Part shown: piece by piece, positions 9,082 to 16,622 of the stretch
Layout: each line of letters opens with the position of its first letter
Numbering within the stretch: position 1 is the first letter of the stretch
NCBI RefSeq assembly: GCF_029392895.1
Contig: NZ_CP114200.1
Location: 7,570,501 to 7,634,500 of the forward strand
Reading direction: 5' to 3'
DNA length: 64,000 bases
Source of the DNA: Streptomyces sp. 71268
GTDB taxonomy: Bacteria; Actinomycetota; Actinomycetes; Streptomycetales; Streptomycetaceae
The notes under the pieces: generated by a model
Seen by the model: only the letters and a program-made list of their open reading frames with translations
The model's database searches: none
What the model was told of the DNA's origin: nothing
Made by a program: the position numbers and the translations under genes

Positions 9082-9183
9082 CGTCTCTCGTCTCTCCACG
9101 TGTCGTTCGGGCCCGCCAGGCCCCGGTCCGCCCGGCCCCGTACGAGCCGGCCGCGCGGACCGGGCCCGCGATGACGGGGTGGC

Positions 9184-9603
9184 TCAGGCGGCCAGTTCCT
9201 GGATGCGGATCAGGTTGCCCGCGGGGTCCCGGAAGGCGCAGTCCCGTACCCCGTACGGCTGGTCGGTCGGCTCCTGGACCACCTCGGCGTCGCTGGCCTG
9301 GAGCCGCTCGAAGGTGGCGTCGAGGTCGGGGGTGGCGAGGTTGACGGCGGCGAAGGTGCCCTTGGCCATCATCTCCACGATGGTGTCGCGCTCACTGTCC
9401 GTGATGCCGCAGCCGGGCGGCGCCGGCGGCTGGAGCACGATGGAGGTGTCGGGCTGGCCCGCCGGACCGACCGTGATCCAGCGCATGTCGTTGTACCCGA
9501 CGTCGTTGCGCACCTCGAAGCCGAGGGTGTCGCGGTAGAAGGCCAGGGACGCCTCCGCGTCGAGGTGCGGAAGGAAACTGTGGTGAATGGTGAGGTCGCT
9601 CAT
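9184..9603 (-). CDS. VOC-family (glyoxalase/bleomycin-resistance fold) protein
   Basis: The ~139-residue protein has the paired beta-alpha-beta-beta-beta units of the vicinal oxygen chelate fold. It opens with LTIHHSFLPHLDAEASLAFYRDTLGFEV and closes with VRDCAFRDPAGNLIRIQEL, where the final glutamate is the usual metal ligand. Such small proteins bind or modify electrophiles or antibiotics, or are simple binding proteins. It lies directly after the AraC-type regulator on the same strand (22-base gap), so the two form an operon. ATG 9603 and GTG 9612 are both possible starts, and neither has a strong ribosome site. Confidence 0.8.
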   Translation of the reverse strand: MSDLTIHHSFLPHLDAEASLAFYRDTLGFEVRNDVGYNDMRWITVGPAGQPDTSIVLQPPAPPGCGITDSERDTIVEMMAKGTFAAVNLATPDLDATFERLQASDAEVVQEPTDQPYGVRDCAFRDPAGNLIRIQELAA

Positions 9604-9625
9604 GCCGATCACGCTAGCCCTGGCA

Positions 9626-10057
<432 letters not shown>

Positions 10058-10384
10058 GGCTTCGATCGTGCCACACGGGCGGGACGGACGACCTTGGCGG
10101 GCGCGTGCGGGCCCCACACGCGGCACCGAGCGCGCCGAGCGGCCATGCGGGGCGGGGAGTCGGCCCGTACCGATGGTCGGCGGGCGCTCTTTCGCGCCGT
10201 GCCCGTGACGATCTTTCGCCACTCTTTTCGGCCGGTCATCTCGCCGCCCCCAGCGCGCTGGACCCTTCGTGGCAGCGGGGTGCGGCGGCCTCGCGCGGAC
10301 CATGCCCCGGGCCTGCCCTGTCTGAAAACAGCTCGTTCACGCGAGCCGCGTGTCCTGTTTCCCACCAGGGGCTTTTGCCATTGC

Positions 10385-10414
10385 TTGACACTGACTTGGC
10401 GGCGACTTTACCGT
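10385..10414 (+). promoter_or_regulatory. Near-consensus housekeeping promoter of the repeat-peptide gene
   Basis: A perfect -35 hexamer TTGACA (10385-10390) is followed after 18 bases by TACCGT (10409-10414), which fits the TAnnnT -10 of the main Streptomyces sigma factor. Transcription would begin about 10421, giving a leader of about 53 bases before the ATG at 10474. Perfect -35 boxes are uncommon in Streptomyces, so strong expression is expected. The rest of the 10058-10384 gap shows no gene. Confidence 0.65.
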
Positions 10415-10473
10415 CTGACGACGCGACAACCCGCGTGATCACCACCCCATATGTCACCCCTCGGAGGTTCATG

Positions 10474-10629
10474 ATGGAGAAGTTGATCAAGGCGATGACC
10501 CAGGACGACGTCTGGCGGAACTGGGTCGCCGCGAACTCGGCCGGCGCCGCCGCGAAGGACGGGTGTATCAGCGCGGCCCCGAAGACGGGTTGCATCAGCG
10601 CGGCGCCCAAGGCCGGTTGCATATCCTGA
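10474..10629 (+). CDS. 51-residue repeat peptide, probable multi-core RiPP-type precursor
   Basis: The peptide has a 24-residue leader-like part (MEKLIKAMTQDDVWRNWVAA, then NSAG) followed by three consecutive nonapeptides: AAAKDGCIS, AAPKTGCIS and AAPKAGCIS, ending exactly at the stop. The encoding units are 27 bp each (10546-10572, 10573-10599, 10600-10626). They use different synonymous codons (ATC AGC twice, then ATA TCC), which points to selection on the peptide. GGAGG at 10463-10467 is six bases before ATG 10474. The ATG at 10471 is less well spaced. A strong promoter lies upstream, and a hairpin follows before the PaaK-like gene. No lanthipeptide, radical-SAM, YcaO or lasso enzyme is nearby, so the class is unknown. 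Confidence 0.75.
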   Translation: MEKLIKAMTQDDVWRNWVAANSAGAAAKDGCISAAPKTGCISAAPKAGCIS

Positions 10630-10655
10630 CCGGCCGCTGACTGAGGCACGGGAGC

Positions 10656-10689
10656 GGGCCGGGGGCGCGTACGCGCGGGCGCCCGGCCC
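10656..10689 (+). terminator. GC-rich hairpin between peptide gene and ligase gene (attenuator-like)
   Basis: GGGCCGGG (10656-10663) pairs with CCCGGCCC (10682-10689), and the spacer can pair further through GCGCG/CGCGC. It lies 27 bases after the peptide stop and 67 bases before the next start. A second palindrome, CCCGGGGCGCCCCGGG, follows near 10707-10722. A partial terminator here would give more peptide than enzyme message, as in many precursor-peptide operons. Confidence 0.55.
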
Positions 10690-10756
10690 TCTTCCGGCTC
10701 CTCCGGCCCGGGGCGCCCCGGGGATCTCCGTTTCGCCTAGCGCACAGAGGGTGCAC

Positions 10757-12013
10757 ATGCGTGGTCAGCCGACGGCCGAAGTCGTCGACCAGGTCAAGGA
10801 CATACCGATCTACCGCACGTCGATCGAGCGGGGGCACTTCCCCGTCCTCGAAAAGCCCGAGATCGCGCGGGGCTTCCCGGACAACTGGATGACGCCGCGC
10901 CTGGCCGCCGCCCTGGAGGCGGGCGAGGCGGAGTACGTGCTGTCCACGGGCACCAACCACGCCCGCATGCAGATCATCCGCCCCCCGTACTTCCTGCTCA
11001 ACTCCTACTACCAACTGTGGAGCGAGCACCCGGACATCGCCTCCACCTGGGAAGCCGGCTGCCAACGGGTCTCGCTCACCACGGTGTTGGCGACCGAGCA
11101 CGTCGCGCGCGTCAACGCGAAGAAGCGCGGCACACAGCCGGACGCGGTCCCGGAGCTGGAGCAGCGGCGCCTCGACGCCCGCACCGTCTACCTCAACCTG
11201 CGGCTCGACCCGGCGTTGTGGGAGCGCGACGAGGTCGAGCGCATGCTGGGCGAGATCCGCTCGGCGCGAGCGACCCACCCGCGCGGCTGGTACCACCTCG
11301 ACTGCTCCAGCTACCACCTGGCCCACCTCGTCCTCAAGGCCAGACAGTGGGGCCTGTGGGAGGACTTCCCGCAGCCCGCGAGCATCATCCACGCCTACGA
11401 GTACACCCCGGCGAACGTCCGGCGCTTCCTGTGTGAGAACTTCGCGTGCCCGGTCATCGACCTGTTCGGCAGCACCGAGCTGGGCTACCTCTACTACAGC
11501 GACCGCCATGGCCGGTACCACCCCCACCTCGACCAGATGAGCGTCGAACTCCTCCCGGTGGCCCCGGGCAGCGAGCTGTACAGCCTCATCGTGTCGAGCG
11601 TCCGCAACCCGCACATGCCGCTGATCCGCTACCGCTCGGGGGACTGCGTCCGCACGCTCGACGGGACCCCCGACCCGCACCGGATCGCCCGTTTCTGCGG
11701 TCGCGAGAAGGAACTCCTCACCCCCGGCGCGGCAGCCGCCCCAGGGTCCGGCCCCATAGCCCAGGGCGACCTGAGCGACCGCGTGAGCGCCACCGCCCCC
11801 GGCGTCTTCGTCCACCAACTGCTGGTCACGGACGACGAGGAGGCCCACCTGCGGTACACGACCTTCGACGGCGACGCCCTGCCACCCGCCGAGGCCGACG
11901 CCCTGGCGGACTCCGTCAGCGACCTGACCGGGCGCCGGTGCCAGGTAGAGCACCGCGCGCACCTGCCCATCGGGAAGTCCGGCAAGTACGCCTGGCTCGC
12001 TACCCACCACTGA
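10757..12013 (+). CDS. PaaK/phenylacetate-CoA-ligase-type adenylate-forming enzyme
   Basis: The 418-residue protein belongs to the PaaK-like branch of the ANL superfamily. VIDLFGSTELGYLYY (about 235-250) corresponds to the A5 motif, MPLIRYRSGDCVRTL to A7, and RFCGREKELL to A8. The A3 phosphate-binding loop is atypical: STGTNHARMQ replaces the usual TSGTTGxP. A small C-terminal lobe follows (PIGKSGKYAWL), where a C-terminal lysine would be expected. The family activates carboxylates as acyl-AMP and usually forms a thioester. Here the substrate may be the repeat peptide or a small acid attached to it. I chose ATG 10757 because AGAGG lies six bases upstream. GTG 10751 is the alternative. It is cotranscribed with the following gene. 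Confidence 0.72.
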   Translation: MRGQPTAEVVDQVKDIPIYRTSIERGHFPVLEKPEIARGFPDNWMTPRLAAALEAGEAEYVLSTGTNHARMQIIRPPYFLLNSYYQLWSEHPDIASTWEAGCQRVSLTTVLATEHVARVNAKKRGTQPDAVPELEQRRLDARTVYLNLRLDPALWERDEVERMLGEIRSARATHPRGWYHLDCSSYHLAHLVLKARQWGLWEDFPQPASIIHAYEYTPANVRRFLCENFACPVIDLFGSTELGYLYYSDRHGRYHPHLDQMSVELLPVAPGSELYSLIVSSVRNPHMPLIRYRSGDCVRTLDGTPDPHRIARFCGREKELLTPGAAAAPGSGPIAQGDLSDRVSATAPGVFVHQLLVTDDEEAHLRYTTFDGDALPPAEADALADSVSDLTGRRCQVEHRAHLPIGKSGKYAWLATHH

Positions 12014-12043
12014 CCGCCGCACGCCACCCACCACTGACCGCCG
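12002..12043. repeat. 18-bp direct repeat duplicating the ligase stop region
   Basis: ACCCACCACTGACCGCCG occurs at 12002-12019 and again at 12026-12043. The first copy carries the end and stop codon of the PaaK-like gene. The duplication, offset by 24 bp, is a small tandem event in the short spacer before the next gene. Confidence 0.6.
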
Positions 12044-12074
12044 ACCCGGCCCGGACCCTGCGCAGGGGAGAACC

Positions 12075-12587
12075 ATGACCACACAGCCGTACGTATCGAC
12101 CGGCGACCTCAGGGTCCTGCTCGGTGAGGATCTGCACGCCGAGGTGGTGGCGCACTTCACCGACAAGACCGCCGCCGCGCCGGACTACGTCGAACGCCAG
12201 GTCACCGAGTGCCTGCGGTACCTGTACCTCGTCTCGCGCCACCGTGAGCAGCTCAGCGGACTGTTCCTCCCCGTCGAGCAGGACATCGACGAGATCTGGC
12301 ACTACCTGATCCTCCAGACCCGCGAGTACCGTGCGCTGTGCGAGGAGCGGCTGCCGGGGCGCTTCTTCATCGAACACCGCAGCATCGCCTACGAGAGCTA
12401 CCAACAGGCCCCCGGCCGCGAGCAGGCGATGGAGGAGGCGCTGCGCTGGATCCCGCTGTATTGCCGGGAGTTCGGCCCGTTCGACGAGGGCGCGCTGCCG
12501 CACTGGACGATCGTGCGCTTCCTCCACCAGCGGATGAACATGTCGCTGGCGGACATAGCGGCCCTCGAACCCCTGACACCGGCCTGA
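12075..12587 (+). CDS. Small GRDP-like protein with WH...ILQTREY...C motif
   Basis: The 170-residue soluble protein has no signal or membrane segment. The central stretch VEQDIDEIWHYLILQTREY followed by CEERLPGRFFIEH resembles the conserved core of glycine-rich-domain-protein-like (GRDP-like, PF07173-type) sequences, where a D..WH..IL.T..Y.C...G..+.H pattern recurs. I am moderately sure of this link. GGGGAG ten bases before ATG 12075 is a good ribosome site. It follows the PaaK-like gene by 61 bases and probably completes the peptide operon as a substrate-binding or modifying partner. The 122-base gap to the convergent dioxygenase gene (12588-12709) holds only short GCGGGTTCTC direct repeats. 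Confidence 0.6.
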   Translation: MTTQPYVSTGDLRVLLGEDLHAEVVAHFTDKTAAAPDYVERQVTECLRYLYLVSRHREQLSGLFLPVEQDIDEIWHYLILQTREYRALCEERLPGRFFIEHRSIAYESYQQAPGREQAMEEALRWIPLYCREFGPFDEGALPHWTIVRFLHQRMNMSLADIAALEPLTPA

Positions 12588-12709
12588 CGCCGCCTCCCGC
12601 CGATGGCACGCGCCTCGGACGAGTAGGCGGGCGGGCCCGCAGGCCCGAGCCCCGGGTGGGCTTCAAGACAGGCGGACTTCGGGGCGGGCGGGTTCTCGCA
12701 GGCGGGTTC

Positions 12710-13648
12710 TCACAGCGGGGGAGCGACGAAGCACCCACCGTCAGGGTCGTTGAGCGACTCCTTGGCGACCTGCTCGTCCCAGGGGTTGGAGGTGCCCCAC
12801 TGGTCGGTGACCTCCGCCCGCGAGGCGTCGTAGACGTGCGGGTGCCAGGTGTCCTCGTCCACCTGCTCCATGGCGGTGGTGTACTCCAGGGTGTTGCCGT
12901 GCGGGTCGAGGAAGTACGTGAAGGCGTTGTCACCGGTCAGATGCCGGCCGGGCCCCCAGAGTTTGTGAGCGCCCGCCCGGATGGCACGGCCGGAGGCCCG
13001 CAGGTACTCGTCCACGCCCCGGAGTTCGAAGGAGACGTGGTGCAACGAGGTGTGCGGGCCCCCGGAGAACGCCACACAGTGGTGTTGGGGGTTGATCCGC
13101 AGGAAGTGCATCAGGTCGCCGTCGCGCGGTGAGCGTACGGTGTCGGTGAGCCGGAGGCCCAGATGCCGCTCGTACCACGCCCGGGTGCGGGCGATGTCGG
13201 GAGCGTTGAACACCACGTGGGACAGGCGCACGGGTACGGGCTCCCGCGCCTCGATCCGCCGGTGCCGGCGCGGCGCGACCTCCGCCGAGACCTCCACGGT
13301 GCGGCCGTCCACGTCGAAGAAGCGGAACCCGTAGCCACCGCCCGGGGTGGACAGCGCGCCGGGCTCGCTGACCAGCACCACGCCGTCGCCCGCCAGCCGC
13401 TCGGCCAGGACGTCGACGTCCACCCGCGCGGCCACCCCGAAGGCCACCAGGTCCAACCGTTTCTCCCTGGCCCCGCGCAGCCTGACCACGTACTGCTCCG
13501 GCGACCCCTCGGCGGCGAGGAAGGCCACACCGGTGTCGTCAGCGGTACGGGTCAGACCCCAGACATCGGTGTAGAACGCGAGCTGCCTGCCGAGGTCGGG
13601 TACGGCCAGGTCGACGTGGCGGAGATGGGTGAGTTGGGCCGAGACCAC
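12710..13648 (-). CDS. Extradiol ring-cleavage (catechol-2,3-type) dioxygenase
   Basis: The 312-residue protein has two tandem VOC modules. The N-terminal one begins LRHVDLAVPDLGRQLAFYTDVWGL, and the C-terminal one begins LSHVVFNAPDIARTRAWYERHLGLRL. The iron/manganese ligands are visible as H in LSHVVFNAPD, H in TSLHHVSFEL, and E in DPHGNTLEYTT. Family members open catechol rings using O2. The GTG at 13648 is preferred because GGGGGGA lies just upstream and the protein then starts at VSAQLTHLRHVDL. The frame stays open further upstream but turns into proline/alanine-rich noise overlapping the octamer repeat. The true catechol substrate is unknown. It stands alone and converges on the peptide operon. 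Confidence 0.83.
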   Translation of the reverse strand: MVSAQLTHLRHVDLAVPDLGRQLAFYTDVWGLTRTADDTGVAFLAAEGSPEQYVVRLRGAREKRLDLVAFGVAARVDVDVLAERLAGDGVVLVSEPGALSTPGGGYGFRFFDVDGRTVEVSAEVAPRRHRRIEAREPVPVRLSHVVFNAPDIARTRAWYERHLGLRLTDTVRSPRDGDLMHFLRINPQHHCVAFSGGPHTSLHHVSFELRGVDEYLRASGRAIRAGAHKLWGPGRHLTGDNAFTYFLDPHGNTLEYTTAMEQVDEDTWHPHVYDASRAEVTDQWGTSNPWDEQVAKESLNDPDGGCFVAPPL

Positions 13649-13777
13649 TTGGTCCCCCCGATGACGGACGCGGCCAGCCTCGCCGACGCGGGCCGAGGCG
13701 GGCGGCGAAGCACCGCCCGCACTACGAGTACCACCACCGGCCGCGACGAGGTGAGGACACAACGGGCCAATCTGCCG

Positions 13778-13841
13778 CTGGGTCGCTGGGTCGCTGGGTC
13801 GCTGGGTCGCTGGGCGGTTGGGCCGTTGGGCGGTTGGGCCG
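13778..13841. repeat. Octanucleotide tandem repeat, eight copies
   Basis: Four exact copies of CTGGGTCG (13778-13809) are followed by four variants (CTGGGCGG, TTGGGCCG, TTGGGCGG, TTGGGCCG) to 13841. It lies in the 236-base gap between the dioxygenase start and the frameshifted membrane-protein gene. The phase is 8 bp, so copy number changes would not preserve a reading frame. Confidence 0.85.
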
Positions 13842-13884
13842 GCGTACGGGTTCACGCCACGTCGTCGGAGGCCACTGCGCCGTG

Positions 13885-14177
13885 TCACCCGGCGGCCATC
13901 GCCAACCCCAGCAGCGCGACCAGTACCAGGGGAACCGCCGCGAACACCAGCGCGGAACTGAGCAGTCCCATGCGCAGGCCGTGCAGCGAAGGGGGGGCAG
14001 GGCCCAGCCGATCGCGAACAGGGCCGCGGCAAAGATCATGATCGTCTCCAGCCCGCCGCTGGCGCTTCTCCAGAGCCAGGCGTACTCCAGGGCGAAGAGC
14101 GACAGGCCGACCAGTGAGACCGCCAGCGGCGCCTTCCACGGCGTGGTGCCGGGTACAGGGGGTGTGTCCTGAGGCAT
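13885..14177 (-). pseudogene. Small membrane-protein gene with an apparent frameshift at a G7 run
   Basis: From ATG 14177 the reading gives MPQDTPPVPGTTPWKAPL, then hydrophobic segments (LAVSLVGLSLFALEYAWLW; TIMIFAAALFAIGWALPP). It then hits the run of seven G at 13991-13997 and continues as unlikely sequence. If one base is added in the run, the reading joins a good membrane segment, MGLLSSALVFAAVPLVLVAL, ending with a natural stop at 13885. The product would be about 97 residues with three or four helices. It is either a real frameshift or a homopolymer reading error. The function is not recognised. Confidence 0.5.
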
Positions 14178-14405
14178 GGCGCCGAGTCCACCACGTCCAC
14201 ATGCCCGAAGGGGCGGTCCTGGTACTCATCTCGCGAGGCGCGCGTACTCATGCCCGTCTCGTGACGGGCCGTGCGGACACCCCGCGCCTCGGGTCCGGAA
14301 CCAGCCAGTCGGCCTCCCGCCGCTGCGCGCCGCCGCCGGCCCGACGGCCTAGGCTGCCACCCGGCACCGCCACCGGTACCGGCCTCGATCCAGGAGCGCG
14401 CACCC

Positions 14406-14954
14406 ATGTTCGACCCCGCCCACCAGAACCCGTACCCCGACGCCCTGCGACCGGACGCCGCCCCCGCGCCGCACGCCCAACTCTCCCCACTGCTCGGCTT
14501 CCTGGGCACCTGGGTCGGCCGGGGACGCGGTAGCTACCCGACGCTCGCCGAAGAGTTCGCGTACGCGCAGGAAGTCACCTTCAGCCATGACGGGCGGCCG
14601 TTCCTCCGGTACGAGGCGCGCGCCTGGCTGCTCGACGCGGACGACGCCCCGCTGCGGCCGTCGGCTCGCGAGAGTGGTTGGTGGCGGCTCCAACCCGAGG
14701 GGCGGGTGGAGGCGCTGATCACCCAGCCCACCGGCATCGCGGAGATCCTGGTCGGCCACGCCAGCACCGGCGCGGTCGACCTCAGCACGCATGAGGTGGC
14801 CATCACCCCCACCGCCAAGGAGGTCACCGCCACCCGCCGCCGCTACACGCTGAGCGACGAGGGAACGCTCGACTTCGTCCACGACCTCGCGGCGGTCGGC
14901 CAGCCACTTCAGTACCACCTGTCGGCGCGGCTGCGACGCGAGGGCGGGAGCTAG
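14406..14954 (+). CDS. Nitrobindin-like heme-binding protein (DUF1794/FABP-like)
   Basis: The 182-residue protein shows the family hallmark [14 protein letters not shown] (about residues 39-52), then the ten-strand barrel sequence [36 protein letters not shown] and [12 protein letters not shown] histidine in LQYHLSARL near the C-terminus is in place to bind heme. Nitrobindins isomerise peroxynitrite and bind NO through ferric heme in the cytoplasm. ATG 14406 ([11 protein letters not shown]) is taken as start because AGGAG lies about ten bases upstream and the preceding in-frame codons are arginine/proline-rich noise. The gene is monocistronic. Confidence 0.82.
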   Translation: MFDPAHQNPYPDALRPDAAPAPHAQLSPLLGFLGTWVGRGRGSYPTLAEEFAYAQEVTFSHDGRPFLRYEARAWLLDADDAPLRPSARESGWWRLQPEGRVEALITQPTGIAEILVGHASTGAVDLSTHEVAITPTAKEVTATRRRYTLSDEGTLDFVHDLAAVGQPLQYHLSARLRREGGS

Positions 14955-15111
14955 ACCAGGGCCGCCGGCTGCCCTCCTCCTCGCCCTCCGCGCGAGGCAT
15001 CTCGCGCAACTTCCTTGTACAGCGCGGTCCCCGGCCTCGCCGCCCGCACCTCGGAGTTCGACCAGGCGGTGTCGTGGAACTCGCGGAACAAGAGGTGTCG
15101 CGGACCCTGCG

Positions 15112-15133
15112 GCCGGCGGGCGGCGCCGCCGGC
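15112..15133 (-). terminator. Hairpin after the phosphoribosyltransferase gene
   Basis: GCCGGCGG (15112-15119) pairs with CCGCCGGC (15126-15133) around a six-base loop, 24 bases past the phosphoribosyltransferase stop. It lies between two convergent genes (gap 14955-15156) and may serve both. Confidence 0.55.
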
Positions 15134-15156
15134 ACGTCCTGGCCAGTCTGTCGGCG

Positions 15157-15693
15157 TCAGGCGGGGCAGGGTGGGATGTCGCGGGCGGGCAGCAGGCTGT
15201 GCACGGTGCCGAGTCGGGGGCGGGCCGCGTCGGCGAGTTCGTCGACGATGACGGCGCATCCCATCCAGGTGGCACCGCACTCCTCGACCACCTCCCGGAC
15301 GGCGCGGGCCTGGCTGCCGGTTTCCAGCCAGTCGTCCACCATGAGGACGCGGTCGGCCGCACCCAGTGAGGACCGCTGGACCCGCAGGCGGTGGCGCAAC
15401 CCCCGGTAGTCGGGCTCGCTCTCGCGGACGACCTTGTTCCCGGGGAAGAGGCCACCGTCCTTCCGGATGGCGACGAAGCCGACGCCGAGCTCCACGGCCA
15501 CGGCCCCACCCAACAGGAACCCACGGGACTCGACCCCGCACACCGCCGTGAGCCGCTCGTTCCGGAAGGGCTCGGCCAACTCGGCCACGACGGCCGCCAG
15601 CGTCCGCGCATCCCGGAAGATGGGCCAGACATCCGCATGGCCGTCGATCCACCGCAAGGACGTAAGGGCGAGATCACGCGCAGTGAGGGACAT
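15157..15693 (-). CDS. Purine phosphoribosyltransferase-type protein (adenine/xanthine PRTase family)
   Basis: The 178-residue protein has the type I PRTase PRPP-binding motif DRVLMVDDWLETGSQARAV and the upstream loop VCGVESRGFLLGGAVAVEL, as in adenine and xanthine phosphoribosyltransferases. It would transfer a phosphoribosyl group from PRPP to a free purine base in salvage. The start MSLTARDLALTSLRWID at ATG 15693 is chosen because sequence upstream in frame is low-complexity. The long divergent spacer (15694-16094) separates it from the sigma factor gene. The base specificity cannot be told. Confidence 0.75.
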   Translation of the reverse strand: MSLTARDLALTSLRWIDGHADVWPIFRDARTLAAVVAELAEPFRNERLTAVCGVESRGFLLGGAVAVELGVGFVAIRKDGGLFPGNKVVRESEPDYRGLRHRLRVQRSSLGAADRVLMVDDWLETGSQARAVREVVEECGATWMGCAVIVDELADAARPRLGTVHSLLPARDIPPCPA

Positions 15694-16026
15694 GCCCGGG
15701 AGTCTTCTCGCACCCGAGCCGACGGGCAAGTCAGTTTCTCGCGTAGCGACGCCGAGAGCTGGCGCCGCCCGCCACCCGGCTTGGCCGGAGACGGCCCGTC
15801 GCATAGCTCCCGAGCTGCGCGTTCGCGCTGACTCCCGGGCTCACGGGCCGCCTGCCGCCCCGTGGCGACAGCCGACCGGACACGCGATGACGCCCGGCGT
15901 CTTCGAGCGGGCCCCGGTCACCCTGGCGGCGGGGACGGCCGGCGGGTGGGGGACCATGTGCACCGGGCGCGTGCCGTGCGGCGCGCCCGCGCCCGGTGTC
16001 GCGAGCGGCCCGTCCGTTCCGGCGTA

Positions 16027-16040
16027 GTGACGACCGTCAC
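16027..16040. promoter_or_regulatory. Inverted repeat GTGACG-AC-CGTCAC upstream of the sigma gene
   Basis: A perfect 6-bp-arm palindrome lies 55 bases before the sigma start. Downstream, CAACC (16063-16067) is 17 bases from CGTATG (16085-16090), a spacing typical of ECF-sigma promoters, and could allow autoregulation. The rest of the 15694-16094 interval shows no gene. Confidence 0.4.
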
Positions 16041-16094
16041 GTTGTTCGTTCGTATGTGGTGTCAACCAGACGCCCCACGGCGGGCGTATGCCCG

Positions 16095-16622
16095 GTGAAG
16101 CGAGAGACCCGGGAGTGGCTGTTGACCGTCGAGGAGTTCGAAGAGTTCTACGCCCAGACGGTCGCGCGTCTCACGGGGCAGCTCTACGTGATGCTGGGCG
16201 ATCTGCACGAGGCGGAGGACGTTGTGCAGGAAGCTTTCGTCAAGGGGTGGGGCCGGCGCCGGCAACTCGACAGCGCGGGGCAGCCCGAGGCGTGGATACG
16301 TACCGTCGCCTGGCGGCTGGCGGTGAGCCGCTGGCGCGTCCGGCGGCGTTCGGCCGTTGCCTGGCGGCACCGTAGCGCGCCGCCACCCCATGTCGAGGGG
16401 CCGAGCCCCGAGCAGATCGTGCTGGTCGACGCCATGCGCGAGCTGCCGGCCCAGCAGCGCCGGAGCCTGACGCTGCACTACCTGTGCGACCTCACCGTCG
16501 AGCAGATCGCCCGGGAGACGGGCGTGTCCGCCAGCACCGTCAAGACCCACCTGGCCCGCGGCCGGGCCGCTCTCGCTCACCACCTGCAGGACCCGCGTAT
16601 CAAGGAGGCCCCCGGTGCCTGA
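16095..16622 (+). CDS. SigE-family ECF RNA polymerase sigma factor
   Basis: The 175-residue protein has sigma region 2 (FYAQTVARLTGQLYVMLGDLHEAEDVVQEAF) and region 4 (MRELPAQQRRSLTLHYL and a helix-turn-helix in EQIARETGVSASTVKTHLARGRAAL), joined by a short linker. The combination, including PEAWIRTVAWRLAVSRWR, is typical of the actinobacterial SigE family of ECF factors that direct stress or envelope regulons. The start is uncertain: GTG 16095 is used, but a TTG at 16121 with GGAG before it would also fit. The end overlaps the start of the membrane partner by eight bases, so the two are translationally coupled. Confidence 0.85.
   Translation: MKRETREWLLTVEEFEEFYAQTVARLTGQLYVMLGDLHEAEDVVQEAFVKGWGRRRQLDSAGQPEAWIRTVAWRLAVSRWRVRRRSAVAWRHRSAPPPHVEGPSPEQIVLVDAMRELPAQQRRSLTLHYLCDLTVEQIARETGVSASTVKTHLARGRAALAHHLQDPRIKEAPGA

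Noticed and set aside
10105..10473. Upstream in-frame extension of the repeat peptide
   Set aside because: It crosses the promoter and ribosome site and has no protein-like pattern.
12588..14032. 440-residue version of the extradiol dioxygenase
   Set aside because: The extra N-terminus is translated octamer repeat and low-complexity sequence. A good ribosome site precedes GTG 13648.
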